The notes under the pieces are model-generated. The model was not told the origin of the DNA. It saw only the letters and a list, made by a program, of their open reading frames with translations, and did not search any database. Below, piece by piece: positions 1-6,047 of a DNA stretch of 12,235 nucleotides (its first letter is position 1; every line of letters begins with the position of its first letter). The stretch is from JAWLFI01 sp041685645 (GTDB taxonomy: Bacteria; Bacteroidota; Bacteroidia; Chitinophagales; Saprospiraceae), in the NCBI GenBank assembly GCA_041685645.1, contig JAWLFI010000072.1, positions 1-12,235 of the forward strand. The letters run 5' to 3'. The translations under genes and the position numbers were made by a program.

Positions 1-375
1 TCCTTGCCACCTCTTGGCAAGCACACCCAAATAATTGTTCACTTTATTTTGTTTTTGCCACTGATCAACTTCAGATTCAGGCCAGTTGAGATCCAAACAG
101 AACGGTCGGTAATACAATCCTTCCGCTGACAGTTCTATTGTATGAGAGTTTGTCAATTGGGCTAGAGAAAAATCCGTAGTGCGCTTCCGCTGCCCGGTTC
201 CGCGTTGAAAGCGTTCAATTACCTGAACTTTTGTGGACTTAATCTTCTGATCTGATAAGGAGGATAAAACAAGAACCCCCTTTAGTTGTGACTGCCCTAA
301 ATTGATTTCCGGTGGCATTTCCACCTTAATTTTAACGCCTTCAATTCCCAGCCAGTTTTTTATATTTCTAATCAC
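1..375 (-). CDS. Spo0M/arrestin-like protein, N-terminal part (3' end outside window)
   Basis: An open frame of 125 codons begins at a GTG (373-375) and runs off the left edge without a stop. The N-terminus reads MIRNIKNWLGIEGVKIK, then a strand-rich segment with VQVIERFQRG near residues 50-59. From memory, this opening plus the 'IEGVK(I/V)' and 'V.(L/V)IE.(Y/F).RG' pattern matches Spo0M-like proteins, which have an arrestin-like beta-sandwich fold. Their role outside sporulating bacteria is not established. The GTG overlaps the TAG stop of the preceding gene by one base (TAGTG), which favours this start and suggests translational coupling. No ATG in frame fits as well; the nearest, codon 20, would remove the conserved N-terminus. 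It is the fourth gene of a minus-strand run with the Fe-S proteins. The frame is secure, the family name less so. Confidence 0.65.
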   Translation of the reverse strand, partial: MIRNIKNWLGIEGVKIKVEMPPEINLGQSQLKGVLVLSSLSDQKIKSTKVQVIERFQRGTGQRKRTTDFSLAQLTNSHTIELSAEGLYYRPFCLDLNWPESEVDQWQKQNKVNNYLGVLAKRWQG

Positions 376-875
376 TATTTAGGGGCTAAATTTTCAACAA
401 ATCGATTGAGAAAACTGTCCTTTAAAGGTACGATAAAGGCATCTTGATATTCAGATTTAGATTTCACCAGAGGATTGACAAACTTTGTATCATCAGCAAT
501 CAAATGATCATCATAAGCCTCTTGCAGATCATAGTGGGAAATAATCTTCGGCTCATCGCCATCTAAATAAGTGTAGTTCAATCGGTCAAAGGCATCAAAT
601 GAATAATGTTGCCCCAGTTTTTTTATGAATCTCACACTACTATCAATGGAACATCCCGAGGCTGACGCCACATTTTCATCGACTAAAATAACGATATGTC
701 GGTGAAATCGGATGTTGCTGGCGGCCTTCAATGAATCATTGTGCGCCGTCCAGTCCGCCAAAAACCTTTGCAAATCGTGATCTATTGACTGTGTTTCACT
801 ATCAGTTAAAAAACGATCTAAATTGTACACCCAGACTCTTGATGTTGCGGGTAAATCAGCGACTGAAGCAACCAT
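375..875 (-). CDS. Conserved Bacteroidota protein of the type mislabelled 'ABC transporter ATPase'
   Basis: This 166-residue soluble protein starts at ATG 873-875. Recognisable family features are RVWVYNLDR (about 14-22), FLADWTAHN (38-46) and the GCSIDSS motif near residue 74 followed by VRFIKKL. From memory, this matches a widespread Bacteroidota family that databases often call 'ABC transporter ATPase'. No Walker A (GxxxxGKT/S), Walker B or ABC signature is visible, so that name is not supported by the sequence and the function is unknown. There is no signal peptide or membrane segment. It lies 12 bp after the stop of the CCG-domain Fe-S protein and its own stop overlaps the next start, so it is very probably co-transcribed with the redox pair. 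The length is normal for the family as I recall it. Confidence 0.8.
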   Translation of the reverse strand: MVASVADLPATSRVWVYNLDRFLTDSETQSIDHDLQRFLADWTAHNDSLKAASNIRFHRHIVILVDENVASASGCSIDSSVRFIKKLGQHYSFDAFDRLNYTYLDGDEPKIISHYDLQEAYDDHLIADDTKFVNPLVKSKSEYQDAFIVPLKDSFLNRFVENLAPK

Positions 876-887
876 ATTTTCTGCTAT

Positions 888-1673
888 TTAGGACCATTCA
901 TTATTATTCACAATCAACTCACTCAAGTCATAAACCATAACTTCATTTTCTTTATCCCTTCCACTGACTCCGTCTGTCATCATAGTCAGGCAAAAAGGGC
1001 AATTGGCAGCAATTACTTCAGCTCCTGTGTCCAAAGCTTCATCCGTGCGCTCCATATTTATTCTCCTATCTCCGGGTTCATCTTCTTTAAACATCTGAGC
1101 CCCACCGGCACCGCAGCATAATCCTTTCGATTTACAACGCTTCATTTCAACAAAGTCAGCATCTAATTCCTTTAACACAGATCGCGGCGCTTCGTATATT
1201 CCGTTCGCCCGCCCAATATAACAACTATCGTGATAGGTGATTTTTTTTCCTTTAAAAGTACCCCCCTCCTTCATCTTAATCTTGCCGTCATTGATCAAGT
1301 TTTGCAAAAACTGGGAGTGATGAATCACTTCATAGTCCCCGCCGAAATCGGGGTATTCGTTCTTCAAGGTATTAAAACAGTGGGGGCAGGTAGTTACAAT
1401 GGACTTGACATTGTACATATTGAGCGTCTCAACATTTTGGATCGCCATCATTTGAAATAAAAACTCATTTCCGGCTCTCCTCGCCGGATCGCCGGTGCAG
1501 TTTTCCTCTTTCCCCAGTATGGCATAGTCGATTCCCACTTCATTGAGAATCGTCACAAAAGCCTTGGTAACTTTTTTCGCTCGATCGTCAAAACTTCCGG
1601 CGCAACCCACCCAAAAAAGAATTTCGGGCTCTTTATCCTTAGCTTTAAGTTCAGACATTATAGGTACATTCAT
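888..1673 (-). CDS. CCG-domain Fe-S oxidoreductase subunit (HdrB/HdrD/LutA-like)
   Basis: This 261-residue soluble protein has two cysteine-rich CCG modules, as in heterodisulfide reductase HdrB/HdrD and LutA/GlcF. Counting from the chosen start, module 1 has C24 (WVGC), C59 (NCTGD) and C96xxC99 (CPHC). Module 2 has C151 (DSC), C186-C187 (LCCGAGG) and C225xxC228 (CPFC). In this family the complete module binds a noncubane [4Fe-4S] cluster; here the doublet of module 1 is N58-C59, so only module 2 has the full set. The ATG at 1671-1673 gives the usual MNVP..SELK opening and lies 13 bp after the upstream stop. An in-frame ATG at 1716-1718 would add 15 residues and overlap the upstream gene. The upstream membrane Fe-S protein is the likely electron partner. 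The substrate cannot be deduced. Confidence 0.88.
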   Translation of the reverse strand: MNVPIMSELKAKDKEPEILFWVGCAGSFDDRAKKVTKAFVTILNEVGIDYAILGKEENCTGDPARRAGNEFLFQMMAIQNVETLNMYNVKSIVTTCPHCFNTLKNEYPDFGGDYEVIHHSQFLQNLINDGKIKMKEGGTFKGKKITYHDSCYIGRANGIYEAPRSVLKELDADFVEMKRCKSKGLCCGAGGAQMFKEDEPGDRRINMERTDEALDTGAEVIAANCPFCLTMMTDGVSGRDKENEVMVYDLSELIVNNNEWS

Positions 1674-1686
1674 AAACTTTGTTTTT

Positions 1687-3042
1687 TTAAACTTCCTTTG
1701 TCCATTCATCTCTATCATTTGGCATTTGCCAAACAGCTCCAGAGTTTTCTATACTCGTAAACATTGGTGTCCAATCCTTTGGTCCGGATGACTCTGTCAA
1801 TACTTCATATCTCCTCATTTCCAAAATGGGCTCCAGAGGGTTAATTAAAACCGGACAAGCTTCTACACATGCATTACAAGTCGTACAGGCCGCCAATTCT
1901 TCAGAACTAATCCAATCGAACAAGGATTTACCATCGTCAAAATTATCCTTCGTCAATTCGACCCCCTCAGATTTTGCATCAGAAGCAATGTAGTCAGGAT
2001 TTCCAGACCTGATTTTTGCTCCTACCTCCTCTGCACGATCGCGTACATTCATAACTATTTTCCGAGGAGATAGTTTTTTTCCTGTAATATTCGCAGGACA
2101 TTCCTCAGTGCATCGACCGCACTCAGTGCAGGCATAAGCCCCTAAAATACTTCTCCAACTCAAATCCATTACATCTCTTGCACCAAACTCGGGAATCTCA
2201 CCATCACTTGGCGGCTCTTCGTTGGAAAGCCCCAACATAGATTTAATCTCCGTTGTGATTTCAGGCATATTTAACATGCGTCCCCTTAAGTCCTGTCTGG
2301 CAAAATACGTGTTGGGAAAAGCCAGTAGTATATGTAAGTGCTTGGAGTAAGGTAAGTAAAGCAAAAATGCCATAACCATCAAAAAATGAAGCCACCAACC
2401 CGTTCGCTCAAGAAAAACTAGAGTTTCAACTTCCAGACCACCAAACAGGATAGGCCCCAAATTCTGAGAGATAAAAAAGGGGCCCGCTGACGGATAGTGC
2501 TCGGGATCTAACCCCTGTAAAATCACATCAGTCCCATTCATGGTGAAAATTCCTATAATGAGAAGCAGCTCTCCCAGCAGGATCAGGTTGGCATCGAGAT
2601 GAGACCAGCCCTTCATTTCCGGCTTTCGGAAGCGTGGAATATACAATAAGTTCCGGCGTATCAAGAAGATCAAAGTGGCTACAAAGGCCAGAAGTGATAG
2701 AATTTCAATCGAATTTATAATGATGGGGTAGAGTATGCTTAACTTATCGGCAAAAAACCGGTGAACCCCCGTCAATCCATCAATGATTATCTCAATGAGC
2801 TCAATTTGAGTAAAAAGAAATGCGACATAGATAAAGAGATGGAAAACAGCCGGAATCCAATTCTTAAACATCTTCTTCTGTCCAAAGGCCACCAACAAAA
2901 CATTGCGCCATCTGCGTCCGCTGGGACCGGCGACTTCCTCATCTTTTCCCAGCCGAATGTTACTTACCAACTGAGCATATTTTCGAAAGGCAAAGATTCC
3001 AACACCCAGCAGGACTAAAACAAAAATAATTTGCTGAATCAT
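1687..3042 (-). CDS. Membrane-anchored 2x[4Fe-4S] electron-transfer protein (NarI/HdrE-HdrC-like fusion)
   Basis: This 451-residue protein fuses a membrane domain to a ferredoxin domain. Hydrophobic segments lie near residues 1-20, 62-88, 103-128, 150-168 and 215-232. Histidines at 68, 148, 219, 235 and 237 (WWLHF, SKHLHI) are candidate heme b ligands, as in NarI/HdrE/DsrM-type cytochromes. The C-terminal domain has two classic cluster motifs: C305, C308, C311 then C315-P, and C386, C389, C392 then C396-P. Family knowledge suggests quinone-linked electron transfer across or along the inner membrane, passing electrons to the CCG-domain protein encoded 13 bp downstream. It is the first gene of a four-gene minus-strand run. 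Start ATG 3040-3042 gives the usual MIQQIIF opening. Donor, acceptor and physiological role are unknown; heme binding is inferred. Confidence 0.87.
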   Translation of the reverse strand: MIQQIIFVLVLLGVGIFAFRKYAQLVSNIRLGKDEEVAGPSGRRWRNVLLVAFGQKKMFKNWIPAVFHLFIYVAFLFTQIELIEIIIDGLTGVHRFFADKLSILYPIIINSIEILSLLAFVATLIFLIRRNLLYIPRFRKPEMKGWSHLDANLILLGELLLIIGIFTMNGTDVILQGLDPEHYPSAGPFFISQNLGPILFGGLEVETLVFLERTGWWLHFLMVMAFLLYLPYSKHLHILLAFPNTYFARQDLRGRMLNMPEITTEIKSMLGLSNEEPPSDGEIPEFGARDVMDLSWRSILGAYACTECGRCTEECPANITGKKLSPRKIVMNVRDRAEEVGAKIRSGNPDYIASDAKSEGVELTKDNFDDGKSLFDWISSEELAACTTCNACVEACPVLINPLEPILEMRRYEVLTESSGPKDWTPMFTSIENSGAVWQMPNDRDEWTKEV

Positions 3043-3046
3043 ATTT

Positions 3047-3054
3047 TATATTTG
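3047..3054 (+). promoter_or_regulatory. Candidate -7 element for the phosphoribosyltransferase gene
   Basis: TATATTTG matches the Bacteroidota TAnnTTTG -7 consensus exactly, 78 bp before the ATG at 3133. The nearest upstream TTTG (3030-3033) is only 13 bp away, shorter than the usual -33/-7 spacing, so support rests on the -7 box alone. It lies just inside the intergenic side of the divergent gene's start. Confidence 0.3.
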
Positions 3055-3087
3055 TACGATCAATATAGTTTCATTTGCTGAATTTTC

Positions 3088-3095
3088 CAAATATA
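3088..3095 (-). promoter_or_regulatory. Candidate -7 element for the Fe-S gene run
   Basis: On the minus strand positions 3095-3088 read TATATTTG, an exact match to the Bacteroidota TAnnTTTG -7 consensus, 45 bp before the ATG at 3042. No good -33 TTG/TTTG is seen at the expected distance. This 8-mer is the inverted copy of the plus-strand box at 3047-3054. If both are used, the two transcripts would overlap at their 5' ends. Confidence 0.35.
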
Positions 3096-3132
3096 CACTG
3101 TTGAGTCCCCGAAGAATATTTATTTTTACCCT

Positions 3133-3621
3133 ATGGAAATAATGAATCACCACAAAATCAAGCAAAAAGTCACTCGCATGGCTTTTCAAATCCTGGAGCA
3201 ACACCACAACAAAAGCCCTCTAATCCTGGCGGGAATCAATAACAACGGTCACTTTTTTGCCCAATTATTGTTAGACGCCCTTCATGGAATCGGTCGCGAA
3301 AAAATTGATTACCTCCGAATTCAAATCAATCCCGCACAACCGGACCCAAATACGATAAGTATTACCCCGGAAAAAGTGCCTCCAAATAGCCACATTATTA
3401 TCGTTGATGATGTCGCGAACACGGGACGCACTCTATTTTATGCCTGCCACCCATTTTTGAAATATCTCCCCAGCTCCTTAGAAGCCGCCGTATTAGTGGA
3501 TAGGAAACACAAGGCATTCCCAATAAAAGTCGATTATGTCGGCATGTCTTTGGCCACGACATTACAAGAGCATATTGACGTGCAATTCCAGGAAGGACAA
3601 TATTCAGCCCAATTGCTTTAA
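3133..3621 (+). CDS. PyrR-like phosphoribosyltransferase family protein
   Basis: This 162-residue protein is a type I phosphoribosyltransferase. The PRPP-binding loop is HIIIVDDVANTGRTL at residues 87-101, with the two acidic residues D92-D93 before the TGRT phosphate loop. ILAGINNNG (31-39) fits the first nucleotide/pyrophosphate loop. The C-terminal part, VLVDRKH..PIKVDYVG (120-137), resembles PyrR-type proteins (pyrimidine attenuator/uracil phosphoribosyltransferase). No pyrimidine genes or attenuator are nearby, so a PyrR regulatory role is not supported and substrate specificity is open. ATG 3133 is chosen; M4 is an alternative. It is transcribed divergently from the Fe-S run and, from memory, such a gene often lies beside this pair in Bacteroidota. 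No clear intrinsic terminator follows the stop. Confidence 0.85.
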   Translation: MEIMNHHKIKQKVTRMAFQILEQHHNKSPLILAGINNNGHFFAQLLLDALHGIGREKIDYLRIQINPAQPDPNTISITPEKVPPNSHIIIVDDVANTGRTLFYACHPFLKYLPSSLEAAVLVDRKHKAFPIKVDYVGMSLATTLQEHIDVQFQEGQYSAQLL

Positions 3622-3800
3622 AGTGTCTCACAAAAGCACGTTCCGAGCTATATCTTCGCCCGCGAAAGTCCCGATAATTCTCAGAACAACCATTTCCTCG
3701 CTGATTTCATGTAGCCCTTGAATAGGTCATTTGTGCAGATTGCTGAATCGATGAAAATTTGGTTTCCCTATTGCTTCAAGTTATTGGATTACATTATTTT

Positions 3801-3932
3801 TTATTTGGGCGTCACCCCTCCCCAAAATTGGGGAGCGGTCGCTACGGTCCAGGCTGTCGGTCCTGCGCCTCCCCGCTGGGCAGGCTTGGACCCATCCGCC
3901 GGCCGGCGGATGGCCTTACCCATCGCTGACGC
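3801..3932 (+). repeat. GC-rich structured repeat element E1
   Basis: A sharply GC-rich segment in AT-rich surroundings. It opens with the head TTATTTGGGCGT (3801-3812) and contains the hairpin CTCCCCAA-AA-TTGGGGAG (3818-3835). It also holds the 8-mer GTCGGTCC (3856-3863), a perfect 22-bp palindrome at 3892-3913 centred on GCCGGCCGGC, and the tail CCCATCGC (3919-3926). GCGTCA (3809-3814) and TGACGC (3927-3932) are exact inverted complements, so the ends can pair and enclose the inner hairpins. Head, 8-mer and tail recur in the same order in E2 (11420-11595, minus strand). Its orientation is that of the upstream phosphoribosyltransferase gene. It could be a mobile palindromic element, a structured 3' UTR or both. 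I do not know a family name for it. Confidence 0.72.
3892..3913. repeat. Perfect 22-bp palindrome inside E1
   Basis: The arm CCATCCGCCGG is followed directly by its exact reverse complement, giving a loopless 22-bp palindrome that could form a cruciform or, in RNA, a strong hairpin. It is the most GC-rich part of E1. Confidence 0.9.
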
Positions 3933-4097
3933 GAATGTATCGATGTTGAATCGAACCTTCACATCTAGCGTGCAAGACAGCTTTGCAATTCATAGAACAT
4001 CCTTTCCTTACCCGCATTATGCTGAGTTGCGATGTTCATTACACAGCTCGGTGCAAGGCCACTGCATAAGTACCCGAAAGACCTACCTGTATTCATC

Positions 4098-5276
4098 CTA
4101 TGTTATCCGAATCAATAATCCCTTTAAATAATGATCCTCAGGATGTGTTGTGAGTACCGGATGATCTGCACCCTGAGAGAGCCGATGAGTAATTTGACCT
4201 CTTCTGCCGGAGGCAATAAAAGCAGAGGCAATCGTATTCTCAAACAGATGGGGCGATACAACTTTGGAACAAGAAAAAGTCATCAACCATCCGCCAGGCT
4301 TTATTTTTGACAAAGCCTTAGTGTTTAGCACTTTATATGCATTTACAGCTTTATGGCGCTTTTTGCGGTTTTTCGCAAAGGCCGGAGGATCAACTATCAT
4401 AACGTCCGTTGTAAAGTCGCGCTTGAGGTACTCTTTTACATCTTCACAATAGGTTTGATGATTAGCTCCTTTGGAAACATTCAACTCCAGGTTGTCATTG
4501 AGCAAATCACATGCGGCAGATGAGCTATCGACACTCGTTACATCCGCAGCGCCCTGATTGATAGCATAAATACTGAATCCTCCGGAATAAGAGTACAGAT
4601 TAGTCACATTTTTATCTTTCACCAATGTCCCCAGCAGAGACCTGCTTTCCCTTTGATCGAGAAAAAACCCGGTTTTTTGTCCACTGACCCAATTCACCTT
4701 GAATCGATGGCCATTTTCTTCAATAATTCTCTCCTCAACATCACCAAAGAGAAACTCATCCGGTGATGTCGTCGATTCCTTAGATTGCATTATGTTCGGG
4801 CGCTTACAATATATCGTGTCAATGTCGTCATCAATATCCAGTAAAGCGTTAGCTATACTCTGTCGGTCCTTCCACATCCCGGCTGAATGGGCTTCTACCA
4901 CCACGGCATTTGAATATCGGTCGATAATCAGGCCGGGTAATAAATCGCCCTCTCCATGAACCCATCGATAGGCTGTAGTGCCCTCTCGAGGTAAGTGAAG
5001 TGCTCGTCTTAATAGAAGAGCTGAACGCAATCGGTCTTTATAAAAATCGGTATTAATTTCACGCGGGGCATACGACAATATCCTCACCATAATACTGGAA
5101 TTCTGATAGTGACCTATCGCGAGGAACTCTCCTTTATGATTGTGTATTTCGATAATATCTCCATCTGAAATATCATGATCTGATGGAAGAATAGCACCTG
5201 AAAAAATCCAGGGATTTTTCCGCTGGATAATAACTTCTTTCCCGGGTTTAAGCTTAAGAGCTGGATATTGTTTCAC
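4098..5276 (-). CDS. rlmI: RlmI-family 23S rRNA cytosine-C5 methyltransferase
   Basis: At 392 residues this has the usual length for RlmI-type class I SAM-dependent rRNA methyltransferases (23S m5C1962 in E. coli). An N-terminal PUA domain (about 1-70, LKPGKE...NPWIFSGAI) precedes the EEHEF-like linker and a Rossmann domain. Key motifs are SGQKTGFFLDQR (198-209), the SAM-binding LYSYSGGFS (227-235), acidic D250 at the end of the next strand, VDPPAFAK (295-302) and FSCS with candidate catalytic C336. HPVLTTHPE (372-380) is the usual C-terminal signature. The enzyme is cytoplasmic and acts on the ribosomal large subunit. The first 23 bp overlap the end of the patatin gene, implying co-transcription; the MKQYPALKLKPGKE start fits the family. 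The exact target base in this organism is inferred from homology only. Confidence 0.9.
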   Translation of the reverse strand: MKQYPALKLKPGKEVIIQRKNPWIFSGAILPSDHDISDGDIIEIHNHKGEFLAIGHYQNSSIMVRILSYAPREINTDFYKDRLRSALLLRRALHLPREGTTAYRWVHGEGDLLPGLIIDRYSNAVVVEAHSAGMWKDRQSIANALLDIDDDIDTIYCKRPNIMQSKESTTSPDEFLFGDVEERIIEENGHRFKVNWVSGQKTGFFLDQRESRSLLGTLVKDKNVTNLYSYSGGFSIYAINQGAADVTSVDSSSAACDLLNDNLELNVSKGANHQTYCEDVKEYLKRDFTTDVMIVDPPAFAKNRKKRHKAVNAYKVLNTKALSKIKPGGWLMTFSCSKVVSPHLFENTIASAFIASGRRGQITHRLSQGADHPVLTTHPEDHYLKGLLIRIT

Positions 5277-6039
5277 TGAATAGTTTTAGTATGTCTTTCT
5301 TTCGGTTTTTAGCAGATTGATAACCACTTTCGAATAACTCTTGCACATTATTGGAAAAGAAAATGGGTTGTTCTCCCCGGATATCAGCAGTGATTAAAAG
5401 ATCGCATAAATCTGCCCCCTGCTGCGCACTGCTGCTAATGGCAAGTTCAAAGGTACGAATCGCCAGTTTAAAGATGGAAGATATTTTTTCTTTGGGCATG
5501 GGTTCTCCCGGCACGAGGTTGAAACCAAGTAGTACGTCCACGGAATCCCGAATTCCTTGCGACGGGATATTATTGAGCAATCCGCCATCTACGTAAAGCT
5601 CTCCTTCAATTTCCACCGGACGAAATATTACGGGAATGGAGCAGGAAGCTTGAATGGTGGGATGTAATTCGCCGGAAGTAAAAATTTTTGATTGACCACT
5701 AGTGATGCATGAAGCAGAAATAGCCAGAGGATACTTGAGATCCTCGAATCGCTCAGCGTCTATATATTCCTTGAGTAATTCTGGCAATTTATCCAGCGCA
5801 GTCAATCCCAAAGAAGGCCAGCGGGGCTTGATCATAGAGAAGAGTTTGTGCTTCTTCGCGATCTCTAATATTTCATCGGGCTTATATCCCGCAGCGGCCA
5901 GGACTCCCACAATGCTACCCGCACTCGCTCCCGCAAAGAAAGTGGGTTGAATACCTTCCTCCTCCAGGAATTTGAGAAAACCAATATGTGCCACTCCTCG
6001 GATTCCTCCACCTGAAAGCACTACACCTACTTTAGTCAT
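5254..6039 (-). CDS. Patatin-like phospholipase (RssA/NTE type)
   Basis: This 261-residue protein has all patatin hallmarks: a glycine-rich oxyanion segment LSGGGIRGVAHIG (8-20), the nucleophile elbow GASAGS (37-42) with S39, and the DGG box (151-153) supplying the catalytic aspartate. Such enzymes are Ser-Asp dyad lipid acyl hydrolases; the size and motif spacing fit the small bacterial RssA-type branch. There is no signal peptide, so it is probably cytoplasmic or peripherally membrane-bound and may act on phospholipids or lysophospholipids. Its ATG lies 8 bp after the stop of the secreted cupredoxin protein gene and its 3' end overlaps rlmI by 23 bp, so the three are likely one transcript. 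The substrate is not predictable from sequence. Confidence 0.92.
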   Translation of the reverse strand: MTKVGVVLSGGGIRGVAHIGFLKFLEEEGIQPTFFAGASAGSIVGVLAAAGYKPDEILEIAKKHKLFSMIKPRWPSLGLTALDKLPELLKEYIDAERFEDLKYPLAISASCITSGQSKIFTSGELHPTIQASCSIPVIFRPVEIEGELYVDGGLLNNIPSQGIRDSVDVLLGFNLVPGEPMPKEKISSIFKLAIRTFELAISSSAQQGADLCDLLITADIRGEQPIFFSNNVQELFESGYQSAKNRKKDILKLFSETISSS

Positions 6040-6047
6040 AACTTTTC

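Larger units (their letters stand above)
3622..4097. other. Convergent intergenic region without a convincing gene
   Basis: These 476 bp separate the 3' ends of the phosphoribosyltransferase (+) and the rRNA methyltransferase (-). Apart from element E1 (3801-3932) I recognise nothing: no tRNA, no intrinsic terminator with a U-tract, and no protein family in any frame. An open plus-strand frame, 3718-4131, passes through E1 but its composition (GVTPPQNWG...VGPAPPRW) is that of translated GC-rich repeat. The flank 3940-4097 has mixed composition and could be remnant DNA, but no family is identifiable. Confidence 0.6.

Noticed and set aside
1674..1718. Earlier ATG (1716-1718) as start of the CCG-domain protein
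   Set aside because: It adds 15 residues (MIEMNGQRK...) not typical of the family and overlaps the upstream coding region by 32 bp. The ATG at 1671-1673 gives the usual N-terminus.
3043..3132. PyrR-type attenuator or riboswitch before the phosphoribosyltransferase
   Set aside because: The 90-bp region has no hairpin followed by a T tract and no conserved anti-terminator; it is AT-rich with only promoter-like boxes.
3628..3738. Short minus-strand frame ending ...MVVLRIIGTFAGEDIARNVLL
   Set aside because: The peptide looks protein-like, but it is about 35 codons between stops, lacks a good start and matches nothing I recognise. A remnant is possible but not supportable.
3718..4131. Open plus-strand frame of 137 codons between the phosphoribosyltransferase and rlmI genes
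   Set aside because: It runs through the GC-rich element E1, has Pro/Gly/Ala/Trp-rich composition expected of translated repeat DNA, resembles no family, and overlaps the 3' end of rlmI on the other strand.
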